A DNA stretch of 64,000 nucleotides from Herbiconiux solani NBRC 106740 (GTDB taxonomy: Bacteria; Actinomycetota; Actinomycetes; Actinomycetales; Microbacteriaceae), in NCBI RefSeq assembly GCF_001571005.1, contig NZ_BCST01000008.1:1-64000 (forward strand), in the 5' to 3' direction. The notes under the pieces are model-generated. The model was not told the DNA's origin. It saw only the letters and a list, made by a program, of their open reading frames with translations, and did not search any database. A program made the translations under genes and the position numbers. Every line of letters begins with the position of its first letter. The first letter of the stretch is position 1. Positions 40,297 through 49,446 of this stretch are shown here, piece after piece.

Positions 40297-41565
40297 ATGG
40301 ATCAAAAGCGCACGGTTGAGGTGTTTGTTGCTGGACGTTATCCCGCCTACACATACAACCCAAGGTCCACGAGAAAGCAGGAGTCCGAGGTCCGCCGATA
40401 TCTGGACGACTCGGGCAAAGCGATGACAGTATCCGGGCCTTCCAAGTCCGGTAAGACGGTTCTGCTCCAGCATCTCCTTCCAGAGTCGGATGCTATCTGG
40501 ATAAACGGCTCAGAGCTGGTCAGCACGGACGTTCTGTACAACAAAATTATCGACTTCCTGGGCATCTTCGACATGTACGAAGTCCAACAGCAAACAGGTT
40601 CGGGCCTGGGAGCAGGAGTCAAAGTCTCGGCGAAGTTCGGGGGGACTGGAGTCGAGGCAAACGCGGGTGGAAAGCTCACCGACTCTGAAACTAAAACCTT
40701 CTCTCGGACTCGATCGCCAGCCGATGTTGCAATGCAGGGCTTAGCGGAGCTACCGGTTCCCATAGTCATCGACGACTTTCATTACGTGCCAGAGCTGGTC
40801 AAACTCGACATTGTCAGAGCAATCAAGGCGCTCCTCATGCGGACACACGTCATCATGATCGCCGTTCCACATGAGGCTTTCGACGCCGTACGGCAGGAGC
40901 CGGACATGAACGGGCGAGTATGGAACCTCCAAATCAGCCCATGGGAGATCGAGGAGCTCGTGGAAGTTGCTCAGACGGGCTTCGCGGTGCTTGGGATAGT
41001 AGACGCTGCAAATAAGGTGTCGACTCAGCTGGCCACCGCGAGCATGGGCGCACCTTTCTTAATGCAACAGCTTTGTCTCGACTACTTGCTCGACGAGGAG
41101 ATTATTGGCACTCAGATGCCCGCAATCGACCTACCCGATTCGAGCGACTGGAACACCTTTTTCACGGGTGTGGCCAACCGCTCCGTTCCAGGCGTTTTCG
41201 ATTACCTATCTCGCGGGCCAAAGACTCACGGTCAAGAACGATCTGAACGGCGCCTCAAAGACGGTTCTGGCTCCACCGATATCTATGGCGCAATTCTCTA
41301 CGCGGTGGCCCGAATGGGTCCAGTGGCATCCGTCCACTACACCGATCTCTGGCACAAAATTGATGAACTATTTTTCGAAGCCCCTCAGTCGCAGCAGGTG
41401 ACAACCTCGCTCGGTCACCTTCGGAACATCGCGCGAGAAAACCGTGGAACCAGCGATGCTGCTCTGGACTACAAGGACGACTCCCTGCACATTTTGGACC
41501 CGTTCTTGTCCTTCTATCTTCAACATGGGTCTTGGGCCCTGCCTATCCCGCCGGGTAAGCAATGA
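40297..41565 (+). CDS. P-loop (AAA/STAND-like) ATPase next to type I RM
   Basis: 422 residues. Walker A is VSGPSKSGKTVLLQHLL near residue 48, Walker B is PIVIDDFHYV near 155, and a sensor-like VIMIAVPHEAFDAVRQEPD follows; a helical effector-like region (WEIEELVEVAQTGFAVLG, SMGAPFLMQQLCLDYLLDEE) fills the C-terminal half. A Gly-rich loop (TGSGLGAGVKVSAKFGGTG) is inserted between Walker A and B. This matches the broad STAND/AAA group used as sensors in defence, but no specific family is recognised. Base composition is lower in GC than flanking genes, as in the RM genes. It is convergent with hsdR, only 168 bp away. Confidence 0.75.
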   Translation: MDQKRTVEVFVAGRYPAYTYNPRSTRKQESEVRRYLDDSGKAMTVSGPSKSGKTVLLQHLLPESDAIWINGSELVSTDVLYNKIIDFLGIFDMYEVQQQTGSGLGAGVKVSAKFGGTGVEANAGGKLTDSETKTFSRTRSPADVAMQGLAELPVPIVIDDFHYVPELVKLDIVRAIKALLMRTHVIMIAVPHEAFDAVRQEPDMNGRVWNLQISPWEIEELVEVAQTGFAVLGIVDAANKVSTQLATASMGAPFLMQQLCLDYLLDEEIIGTQMPAIDLPDSSDWNTFFTGVANRSVPGVFDYLSRGPKTHGQERSERRLKDGSGSTDIYGAILYAVARMGPVASVHYTDLWHKIDELFFEAPQSQQVTTSLGHLRNIARENRGTSDAALDYKDDSLHILDPFLSFYLQHGSWALPIPPGKQ

Positions 41566-41725
41566 GGGAGCGATGAAGGTTCCAAGATTCGCGCTGGGTT
41601 AGCTGAGCCCACCCCCACTCAGTTCAAGGGTCCGTTGGTTCTAAAATGCGGCCATACTCCGTGGAGGGCCGGGTGCAGAGTCTGATGGTCCGGGCTCAAG
41701 AGCTTCTAATCACGGACCGACACTT

Positions 41726-41745
41726 GGGCAGGTCTAGCCCTGCCC
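41726..41745. terminator. Hairpin at the end of hsdR
   Basis: GGGCAGG and CCTGCCC pair around TCTAGC; the hsdR stop codon lies in the loop. It is placed where both the ATPase and hsdR messages end, so it may act in both directions. There is no T-run. Confidence 0.4.
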
Positions 41746-44700
41746 GCTTGCACCTAGTCCAAAGAATCGTTCGAAGAACGTCGTGAGCTTATGGATGACC
41801 CGCTGCTTCTTCTCGCCGTGGCCCCCGTCGGCAGAGAATCGGGAAACGGGCGGGAGCACCGTAGTGATGGCGGTGCCGCCGACGCGGATCTGACCGTCGC
41901 GGAACGCCGTCTCGACGAACACCTTCGTCTCCTCAGGCCGCAGGTTCTCGTCAGCGATGATCGACTCGAGTTCGCCTTCGCGTTTGGCGGCGATGTAGGC
42001 GCTCCACTCCTCATCGATCTCGCCATCGACCGAGAGCGAGTCGACGAAGTCCTCGATGAGGTCTTTCTTGTTCCGCAGAGTCGGGCTGGAGTCGACAGCG
42101 CGGGAGATTTCGGCGCGGATCTCCTTGTCGTCGCCGTCGCCGCGCTCGTCTCGGTACTTCTGCACGAGCAACAGGATGTAGTCGACGTTGATCTCGACCT
42201 GCTTGATCAGCTCGATCTCGAACACGATGTCGTCGACGATCTGCTCGCGGTCGGCGACGGTGTCGCGGCGGAACTCCGCATAGAGGTCCAGGTACACGCT
42301 CCGGTAGTCCTGGCTCTGCCTCGCGGTCAGCAGTTCATCGGCAGCGAACTCGTCGAACGAGGTGAGGATGTTCTGCAGACGGAGGATGCTACCGAATAGT
42401 GAGATGAACTCCTTCTGCGCCGTCTCCCCCACAATCGGCGCGCCGAGCGGAAAGGCGGCCAGCAGCTCGGCGGCCTTCTCTGCATAGTCACCGAAGTACT
42501 CGGCGTAGGGCTTGAGAATGACCACGCCCCGAGCATCCTTGTTGCCGAACAGCGCGATCGCGTCGTTCGTCGCGTCTTCGAGGTCGCGGAAGCTCACGAT
42601 GTTGCCGTAGGTCTTCACCGAGTTCAGGATGCGGTTGGTGCGCGAGTAGGCCTGGATGAGTCCGTGCGCACGCAGGTTCTTGTCCACGAAGAGCGTGTTG
42701 AGCGTCGTGGCGTCGAACCCGGTGAGGAACATGTTCACGACGATGACCAGGTCGATCTCGCGGTTCTTCAGCTTGAGGGACAGGTCTTTGTAGTAGCCCT
42801 GGAAGCCGTCAGAGGAGGTGTCCCACGAGGCACCGAACTGTTCATTGAAATCCTGGATCGCATCTTCAAGAAAGGATCGGTCATCGAAGCTGAGGTCGCC
42901 GACCTCGAAGCCCTCCTCGTCGAGCGCTCCGTCTTCGACGGCGTCGTTGGCGCCGTAGGAGTAGATCAGTCCGATCTTGAACTGCTGGTCAGACGGGAGT
43001 TGCTCCTGCTGCTTCTGGAACGTGCTGTAGTAGCGGCGAGCGGCTCCGATGGATGCGGTGGCGAGCAGGGCATTGAACCCGCGAACGCGCCGCTCGCCGA
43101 GCGTGTAGTGCTCGGCTCGCTTGGTCTTCTGCGAGAAGTGCTCGCGGGTGTATCTGACGATCTCCCCGATGCGCTCTGGCGCGAGCAGCGCCTTCTCGGT
43201 GTCGATCGAGGAAACCTGCTTGTCGATCACCGTACCGACCTTGACGGTGTTGACATAGTCGATGCGGAACGGCAGCACGTTCCTGTCGGAGATCGCATCG
43301 ACGATTGTGTACGTATGCAGCTTCTCGCCGAATGCCTGCTCGGTGGTCTTGAGCTGCGGGTTGCCGCCGCTGCCCGAGTTGGCGGCGAAGATCGGGGTGC
43401 CGGTGAAGCCGAACAGGTTGTATCGCTTGAACGCCTTGGTGATCGCGCTGTGCATGTCGCCGAACTGGGAGCGGTGGCATTCGTCGAAGATGATCACGAC
43501 GTGACCGTCGTAGATCTCATGTCCCTTGTTCGCACCGATGAAGTTGGCGAGCTTCTGGATGGTGGTGATGATGATGCGCGCGCCCGGATCTTCGAGCTGC
43601 TTCTTCAGCACGGCCGTCGATCCGTTGGAGTTGGCGGCCCCCTTCTCGAACCGTTCGTACTCGCGCATCGTCTGGTAGTCGAGGTCTTTGCGGTCGACGA
43701 CGAAGAGCACCTTGTCGACGCTGGGGAGTCGTGATGCGAGCTGCGCCGCCTTGAATGACGTCAGGGTCTTGCCCGAACCCGTCGTGTGCCACACGTATCC
43801 GCCGGCGGCCACTCGCCCGAGCTGCTTGTAGTTCGTGGATATGTCGATCTTCTGCAGAATGCGCTCGGTCGCGACGATCTGGTACGGGCGCATAACAAGC
43901 AGCAAGCGGTCGGCAGTTAGCACGCAGTACTTGGTGAGCACGTTGAGAAGAGTGTGCTTGGCGAAGAAGGTTCGGGCGAACGCGGTGAGATCTTGAATGG
44001 GCTTGTTCTGCGCATCGGCCCACCACGAGGTGAATTCGAAGGAGTTTGAGGTCTTGCGCACGCGCTTGGCACCGCCGGCCTCACTGATGTGCTGACGCCT
44101 CGTGGTGTTGGAGTAGTACTTGGTGAGGGTGCCGTTGGAGATGACGAACAGCTGCACGTATTCGAACAGGCCGGAGCCCGCCCAGAAGCTGTCACGCTGG
44201 TAGCGATCGATCTGGTTGAACGCCTCGCGGATGTCGACTCCGCGCCGCTTGAGTTCGATGTGCACCATCGGCAGGCCGTTCACGAGTACAGTGACGTCGT
44301 ATCGGTTGGAGCGCGCCGCCCCGCCGTCTTCCTGACCCACCTCGTACTGGTTTATCACCTGCAGGCGGTTGTTGTGGATATTCTGCTTGTCGATTAGCAG
44401 GATGTTCTTGACCGAGCCGTCGTCACGTTTGAGAAGTTGGACGTGGTCGTCCTGAATGCGCACGGTCTTCTCTAAAATACCCTCAGTCGCGCCAGCAATC
44501 CTGACGGAGAAGAACTGCGCCCACTCCAAGTCGGAGAACGTGAGGCCGTTCAGCGCCTCGAGCTGAACTCGAAGATTGGCGATTAGCTGGGCCTCACTAG
44601 TGATGGGCAGATACTCGCAGGCCTGAGACTGCATCAGGCTCAGGAGCTCGCGCTCGAGGTCGGCCTCCGACTGGTAGCTGGTCTCGACAGTCTCGTCGGG

Positions 44701-44775
44701 CACGTACTCTGCGACAACGGTGCTCTCGGCCGACACCACGATCGGTTCGTACCGTCGCGAACTCTCGTCGCTCAC
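41734..44775 (-). CDS. hsdR: Type I restriction endonuclease subunit R
   Basis: 1013 residues, normal length. It cuts DNA far from the recognition site after ATP-driven translocation. The N-terminal nuclease core is seen as RYDVTVLVNGLPMVHIELKRRG near residue 160 (the ExK of the PD-(D/E)xK site). The helicase part has WHTTGSGKTLTS (Walker A near 330), FDECHRSQFG (DEAx near 430) and RFEKG..., later FTGTPIF and GFDATTLNTLFVDK, RTNR. It starts 4 bases inside the hsdS end (ATGA overlap). The gene is intact. Confidence 0.97.
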   Translation of the reverse strand: MSDESSRRYEPIVVSAESTVVAEYVPDETVETSYQSEADLERELLSLMQSQACEYLPITSEAQLIANLRVQLEALNGLTFSDLEWAQFFSVRIAGATEGILEKTVRIQDDHVQLLKRDDGSVKNILLIDKQNIHNNRLQVINQYEVGQEDGGAARSNRYDVTVLVNGLPMVHIELKRRGVDIREAFNQIDRYQRDSFWAGSGLFEYVQLFVISNGTLTKYYSNTTRRQHISEAGGAKRVRKTSNSFEFTSWWADAQNKPIQDLTAFARTFFAKHTLLNVLTKYCVLTADRLLLVMRPYQIVATERILQKIDISTNYKQLGRVAAGGYVWHTTGSGKTLTSFKAAQLASRLPSVDKVLFVVDRKDLDYQTMREYERFEKGAANSNGSTAVLKKQLEDPGARIIITTIQKLANFIGANKGHEIYDGHVVIIFDECHRSQFGDMHSAITKAFKRYNLFGFTGTPIFAANSGSGGNPQLKTTEQAFGEKLHTYTIVDAISDRNVLPFRIDYVNTVKVGTVIDKQVSSIDTEKALLAPERIGEIVRYTREHFSQKTKRAEHYTLGERRVRGFNALLATASIGAARRYYSTFQKQQEQLPSDQQFKIGLIYSYGANDAVEDGALDEEGFEVGDLSFDDRSFLEDAIQDFNEQFGASWDTSSDGFQGYYKDLSLKLKNREIDLVIVVNMFLTGFDATTLNTLFVDKNLRAHGLIQAYSRTNRILNSVKTYGNIVSFRDLEDATNDAIALFGNKDARGVVILKPYAEYFGDYAEKAAELLAAFPLGAPIVGETAQKEFISLFGSILRLQNILTSFDEFAADELLTARQSQDYRSVYLDLYAEFRRDTVADREQIVDDIVFEIELIKQVEINVDYILLLVQKYRDERGDGDDKEIRAEISRAVDSSPTLRNKKDLIEDFVDSLSVDGEIDEEWSAYIAAKREGELESIIADENLRPEETKVFVETAFRDGQIRVGGTAITTVLPPVSRFSADGGHGEKKQRVIHKLTTFFERFFGLGASGQG

Positions 44776-45926
44776 GCTTCGGCCTCCTTGAGCGTCAGCA
44801 ATTTCCCGCGGTAGTACTCGTATTGCTTCCGACGCGCCGCCAACTCCGCTGGCAGCCCGACGCTCAAGTCGTTCGCAAGCGCGTCGAAATGGTCAAGCCT
44901 CGCAACGACCAGTTTCTGGACCTCTAGCGCTGGAACTGGCACTCGGATCCTTGAAAAGTCGCTCTTATTGAGGATTGGCATAGTTCCGCCGGCCCGCTCG
45001 CCTTGAGAACGTATTTGCCGTCGCATTGACGTCAGAACGAAGAAAAGATAATCGACGTCCACGCCGCCGGCGGGGATGATCGCGTTGATCTGCTGGTTGG
45101 TCACGCACTCGCTAACGTTCATCACCGTCTTCCCCATGTCCGCGCCAATGCACGTGACGAGCAGAGACCCGGCCGGGACGAGAATTTTCGTCATCGTTGC
45201 CGCACCAGCTTGAGACAAACTGCGGGCTGGCTTCGAAATCCTCCTCATACCATTCTTGATGTCAGACGGCGTAACGAAGGCGAGAGCAGAGCCCCATGCC
45301 GCGTTATCAGAGGCTTTGGGCGTTCTGCCAGTAATAATTCGCCCGACCGCGCCGAGTTCGATGAAGTTGGCCTCGTGACTTGCACCATCGAGCAGTTGAG
45401 TCCGGTAATGCGCATACTGGCGTTGCCGCGCATCGAGCTCCGCCTCCAGCTCCCCGTTCAATTCTGTGAACTGGTCCAATATCCCCACGATCTCGTGCTG
45501 CACCGCGAGCGGTGGCACCGGGATTCGGAGGTCCCGGAGGATCGTCCAGTGCCTGTTGTAACCCCGGCTCGGGACTTCAAGATTGTCAATCGCGTAGTAC
45601 AGATACTTCGAAATCAACCCTTCGCTGGCAGTCAGCACCTTGATTCCGTCAGCGCCCTGAGCAAACGGAAAGTCGACCCACTTGACCGCTCGCGTGTGGT
45701 CGCCGAACACGACATACTCGCCCGCGTCGACCACGAATCGGGGGTCATCAGTATAACCAGCAAGATAGCTGAGCGACTGGTCGACAATCGGGAAGCGAGA
45801 ACCGAGGCCGAACTCCTCGCGCTTCACGGCACCAGGCATCGATACGATACGCGCAGTCTCTCCGACTGTTCGATGCGGGACCCCTCTCGGAGCAAGTCTC
45901 TTCAAGAGGCTCGAGATCGGGTTCAA
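44772..45926 (-). CDS. hsdS: Type I restriction-modification specificity subunit
   Basis: 384 residues. It reads the target sequence for both restriction and methylation. Two target-recognition domains are separated by conserved helices: LDQFTELNGELEAELDARQRQYAHYRTQLL in the middle and LDHFDALANDLSVGLPAELAARRKQYEYYRGKLL at the end. The first ends VPPLAVQHEIVGILDQ and the second VPALEVQKLVVARLDH, the usual paired pattern. Recognised bases cannot be predicted. It overlaps hsdR and hsdM by 4 bases each (ATGA), so the three genes are one translational unit. No inverting repeats for phase switching were seen. Confidence 0.95.
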   Translation of the reverse strand: MNPISSLLKRLAPRGVPHRTVGETARIVSMPGAVKREEFGLGSRFPIVDQSLSYLAGYTDDPRFVVDAGEYVVFGDHTRAVKWVDFPFAQGADGIKVLTASEGLISKYLYYAIDNLEVPSRGYNRHWTILRDLRIPVPPLAVQHEIVGILDQFTELNGELEAELDARQRQYAHYRTQLLDGASHEANFIELGAVGRIITGRTPKASDNAAWGSALAFVTPSDIKNGMRRISKPARSLSQAGAATMTKILVPAGSLLVTCIGADMGKTVMNVSECVTNQQINAIIPAGGVDVDYLFFVLTSMRRQIRSQGERAGGTMPILNKSDFSRIRVPVPALEVQKLVVARLDHFDALANDLSVGLPAELAARRKQYEYYRGKLLTLKEAEA

Positions 45927-47491
45927 TTCTCGCCATCCAAACTAGCGACGATGGCGTCGATGGAGGTGCGAAGTTCGGACTGGCGGGCGACAATCCGGGC
46001 GATTTCGACGTTGAGGGCAGTGATATCGATGGCCACCCGGGTGTCCTCGGCCACGACGTAGGAAGAGACGGCGATGTTGTAATCGTTGGCAGCCAGAGAC
46101 TCATTAGGAACGAGCGCTGCGAAGTGCGCGACCTCCTGTCGCGAAGTGAAAGCGTGGAGTACTTTCTGTTGGTGGGGCTCGGTGAGCTTGTTCTTGTTGC
46201 CGACGCGGGTGAACTCGGCCGAGGCGTCGATGAAGAGCACGGCGTTGTTGGTCTTCGATTTCTTGAGCACGATGATGCACGTGGCGATCGTGGTGCCGAA
46301 GAAGAGGTCAGGTGGAAGCTGGATGACCGCGTCCACATAGTTGTTGTCGATGAGGTACTTGCGGATCTTCTGCTCCGCCCCGCCCCGGTAGAGCACGCCG
46401 GGGAACTCCACGATCGCCGCAGTTCCGTTGACGGCCAGCCAGGACAGGATGTGCATCGTGAACGCGAGGTCTGCCTTCGACTTCGGCGCGAGCACTCCGG
46501 CCGGCGCGAAGCGAGGATCGTTGATCATCAATGGGTTCGCGTCGCCGTCCCACTTGATCGAGTAAGGCGGGTTCGAGACGATCGCCTCGAACGGCTCGTT
46601 GTCCCAATGCGCCGGGTCGGTCAGCGTGTCACCGTGCGCGAGATTGAACTGCTCGTAGTTCACGTCGTGCAGGAACATGTTGATGCGAGCCAGGTTGTAG
46701 GTGTTGAGGTTGATTTCCTGGCCGTAGAAACCCTGCCGAACGTTCTCCTTGCCGAGAACCTTCGCGAACTTCAAGAGCAGCGATCCCGATCCGACGGCCG
46801 GGTCGTAGACCTTGTTCACCTCGGTCTTGCCCACGACGGTGATGCGGGCCAGCAGCTCGGAGACCTCCTGCGGCGTGTAGTACTCCCCGCCGGACTTACC
46901 GGCGCTCGAGGCGTACATCTGCATGAGGTACTCGTAAGCGTCACCGAAGAGGTCGATCGAGTTGTCCTCGAAGTTGCCGAGGGGCAGGTCGCCGATGGCG
47001 TCGAGCAATTTGACGAGCTTCTCGTTGCGTTTGGCGACGGTGTTGCCAAGCTTGGAGCTGTTGACGTCGAGGTCGTCGAAAAGGCCTTTGAGGTCATCTT
47101 CGGCATCCGTGCCGACGGCCGATCCTTCGATGTTCTTGAAGACGCGTGCAAGCGTCTCATTCAGGTTCGCGTCATTCGCGGCACCGCGTCGCACGTTCTG
47201 GAACAGCTCCGACGGCAGAATGTAGAAGCCCTTCTCGTCGACGGTTTCTGTGCGGCCGAACTCAGCCTGGGCGTCGCCGAGTCGCGCGTAGTCGAAGTCC
47301 TGCTCGCCGGCCGCGCGCTCGTTCCGGTTGATGTAGGCACTCAGGTTCTCGGAGATAAAGCGGTAGAACAATGTGCCGAGCACGTACGACTTGAAGTCCC
47401 AGCCGTCCACCGAGCCGCGAAGGTCGTTTGCGATGCGCCAAATCGTCTTGTGGACCTCGGCGCGCTGTGCTTCTTTGGTGGTCGGTGCCAT
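45923..47491 (-). CDS. hsdM: Type I restriction-modification DNA methyltransferase subunit
   Basis: 522 residues, complete. It methylates adenine in the target. The SAM site is YDPAVGSGSLLLKFAKVLG near residue 229 (motif I, DPAxGSG), and the catalytic NPPYSIKW is near 308 (NPPY, typical for N6-adenine methylation). The N-terminal domain (HKTIWRIANDLRGSVDGWDFKSYVLGTLFYRFISENL) is the HsdM_N helical bundle. It is first in the operon hsdM-hsdS-hsdR. The promoter probably lies in the 590-bp gap upstream. Confidence 0.97.
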   Translation of the reverse strand: MAPTTKEAQRAEVHKTIWRIANDLRGSVDGWDFKSYVLGTLFYRFISENLSAYINRNERAAGEQDFDYARLGDAQAEFGRTETVDEKGFYILPSELFQNVRRGAANDANLNETLARVFKNIEGSAVGTDAEDDLKGLFDDLDVNSSKLGNTVAKRNEKLVKLLDAIGDLPLGNFEDNSIDLFGDAYEYLMQMYASSAGKSGGEYYTPQEVSELLARITVVGKTEVNKVYDPAVGSGSLLLKFAKVLGKENVRQGFYGQEINLNTYNLARINMFLHDVNYEQFNLAHGDTLTDPAHWDNEPFEAIVSNPPYSIKWDGDANPLMINDPRFAPAGVLAPKSKADLAFTMHILSWLAVNGTAAIVEFPGVLYRGGAEQKIRKYLIDNNYVDAVIQLPPDLFFGTTIATCIIVLKKSKTNNAVLFIDASAEFTRVGNKNKLTEPHQQKVLHAFTSRQEVAHFAALVPNESLAANDYNIAVSSYVVAEDTRVAIDITALNVEIARIVARQSELRTSIDAIVASLDGEN

Positions 47492-47755
47492 GTAATTCGT
47501 CCCCTGCGCGCATAGCGCATTGCATCTTGTTTCTGCTGGTCTATCAAACCGTATCGTCAGGTGCAGACATCCTTGCTTCAGTCAGCCCAGCAGCGTTTGT
47601 GGGTTCAGCCAGATACGATGCGCGAGTCCATTGACAAGAACGCTTAACGAGCGACCGGTCGGTTCGCGCGCATCCGGTCCTCGAGATGAGGGAGCCGCCG
47701 CCGTCGTCGTCGTCGAGAGCGTCGAGGTGTGGATGTCGGTGAGCAGCTTCAGCAA

Positions 47756-48106
47756 CTAGTTCGCGACGACGGTCCTGCCGGTGCGGGGGACGCCCGGGAT
47801 GTCCGTGGTGCTTCGGTCGTAGCTGCGCATGTCGTCGAAGAGGCTCCCCACGACAGTCTCGACGGCAAAGGCCTGACCGTCGATGAGCGACGTTAACGGG
47901 CTCAGCTTGACGAGGTCGCTGTTGACAATTTCAAGGGTGGGGCCGGTGAAGACGCCGTCGAACTTCAGGCTGTCGAATAGGTCTTCAAGCAGAACAAGCG
48001 GCGGACAGAACAGTCGCGTAACTCCGTCGCCACACCGTTCTGGTTGCACCGCGGTAGCCTGAGGCTGGGGCGGAAGGGGCGTCGATGTCGGACGAAGACG
48101 AACCAC
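47756..48106 (-). CDS. Possible small or truncated protein in the RM-island gap
   Basis: The frame reads GDGVTRLFCPPLVLLEDLFDSLKFDGVFTGPTLEIVNSDLVKLSPLTSLIDGQAFAVETVVGSLFDDMRSYDRSTTDIPGVPRTGRTVVAN and stops, about 80 good-looking residues. The start is unclear: the long frame overlaps the divergent start of the next gene. It may be a fragment of a larger gene. The rest of the 47492-48084 gap holds a run of GTC repeats at about 47703 and no clear gene. Confidence 0.3.
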   Translation of the reverse strand: MVRLRPTSTPLPPQPQATAVQPERCGDGVTRLFCPPLVLLEDLFDSLKFDGVFTGPTLEIVNSDLVKLSPLTSLIDGQAFAVETVVGSLFDDMRSYDRSTTDIPGVPRTGRTVVAN

Positions 48107-49401
48107 AAGACACGGTTGAGCTTGTCAGCGACGGAGACGGTGTCGCTGTCATCGGGAACTCGGCCGCGGTCGATCGGTTTTTGTCCTCTGCTGGGGTGCC
48201 TTCTCGAGATCTGCAATTTACGCAGAAGGTTGGCGCTGCGCTCGGCATCGGTTCTGCAGCCGCGAAGGCCGGGTCCGAGGTCGCCGCTAACGCCGGTCGC
48301 TGGGTGAAGCTGACTGAGGAGTCCGCGAAGGCGCTCAAATTTGGCAATGCAATGAAGGGTTCGTCAGACAGCGTGAGCCGCGCCATCGTGACGACAAGCA
48401 AAGGCAAGATCACAAACATCCTGGAGTTTGTGAAACCTGGAACCGTCGGATCGATTCTCACAAACCCTGCCATGCTGGCGGGTGCGGCCGGTGTCATGGC
48501 GCAACTCGCCATGCAGCAGACCATGAACGAGATAACTGACTATCTTGCCGTGATCGACGAAAAGGTCGATGACATCTTGCGCTCACAGAAAGACGCTTCG
48601 ATCTCACGCATGGTCGGTGTGGGCCTGGTCATCGACGACGCCCTGTTAAAGCGTGAGCACGTAGGCCGAGTTTCGGAAGTGACATGGTCGAGCCTGCACG
48701 GGGCTGCCCAGTCAATTGCTGAAACGCAGTCGTACGCACTCGACAGACTCAAAGCTCTCGCCGAGAAGATCGAGAAGAAGTCGAAAGTTAGCGACCTCGC
48801 AAGAATTGCGAAGGAAGCGGAGCGCGATGTCGAGGAATGGCTCGCCGTGCTGGCGCGATGCTTCCAGCTTCAAGATTCCCTCGATGTCCTTGAACTGGAT
48901 AGAGTTCTGGATTCAGCCCCCGACGAACTCGATCGTCACCGTGCGGCAATCCAGGCGGGACGAACCAGGCGCCGCGAGCTCATCGCCAAGAGCACCGAGC
49001 GGTTACTTGCTCGGATGGATGTCGCTGCGGGGCGAGCCAACAGCAAGGTGCTGCTGCACCCGTTCAAGCCTGGCGATGTCGTGCGCTCGAGCAACGAAGT
49101 CGGTGCGGACGTCCTGGTCTTTCAAGAAACTCTTGGTATCACCATGAGTCGCGACGCGCTCGAGAAGAAGCGCTGGGTCGCGGCTGCTGTCGAAGCTGGA
49201 GACACGGTGCGCAACACGGGTGTGGCCGGCTTCGATGTAAGCAAAAAGATCGGCGCCGCCGGTATCGCAGCCGTCGGCAAACACGCAGCGGCCTCCGCCG
49301 ACAGCGCGAGGATGACCGCCGTCAAACTTGCAGATGGAGTCATCAAGAAGGTCCGTCCCGGCAATGATCATGAGCTCCCGCCGGTGAACGATAAGCGCTA
49401 G
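48085..49401 (+). CDS. 438-residue helical protein of unknown function, RM island
   Basis: 438 residues, ATG at 48085 with GGAAGGGG upstream. The N-terminus is acidic (MSDEDEPQDTVELVSDGDGV), then Ala/Gly-rich helices (about 45-70) and a hydrophobic segment (about 115-145, GTVGSILTNPAMLAGAAGVMAQLAMQQ). Long amphipathic or coiled-coil helices follow (about 160-310, including SYALDRLKALAEKIEKKSKVSDLARIAKEAERDVEEWLAVLARCFQLQDSLD). No enzymatic motif is recognised. It is followed after 45 bp by a GIY-YIG gene on the same strand, so the two probably form an operon. A membrane-disrupting effector is one possibility, as inference. Confidence 0.7.
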   Translation: MSDEDEPQDTVELVSDGDGVAVIGNSAAVDRFLSSAGVPSRDLQFTQKVGAALGIGSAAAKAGSEVAANAGRWVKLTEESAKALKFGNAMKGSSDSVSRAIVTTSKGKITNILEFVKPGTVGSILTNPAMLAGAAGVMAQLAMQQTMNEITDYLAVIDEKVDDILRSQKDASISRMVGVGLVIDDALLKREHVGRVSEVTWSSLHGAAQSIAETQSYALDRLKALAEKIEKKSKVSDLARIAKEAERDVEEWLAVLARCFQLQDSLDVLELDRVLDSAPDELDRHRAAIQAGRTRRRELIAKSTERLLARMDVAAGRANSKVLLHPFKPGDVVRSSNEVGADVLVFQETLGITMSRDALEKKRWVAAAVEAGDTVRNTGVAGFDVSKKIGAAGIAAVGKHAAASADSARMTAVKLADGVIKKVRPGNDHELPPVNDKR

Positions 49402-49446
49402 TGAGCCCTCCGATGTCCGGGCTGGGAATGAAGGGAATCTCAAGAT

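Noticed and set aside
39849-40298. Cold-shock-like protein fragment (DVFAHVFRQVLQIDRLD)
   Set aside because: Only about 17 residues resemble a Csp domain; the rest of the frame does not follow it and no start is seen.
41566-41725. tRNA gene as the attachment site of the island
   Set aside because: No cloverleaf or TTCRA T-loop found; the gap between the ATPase and hsdR shows only a small hairpin.
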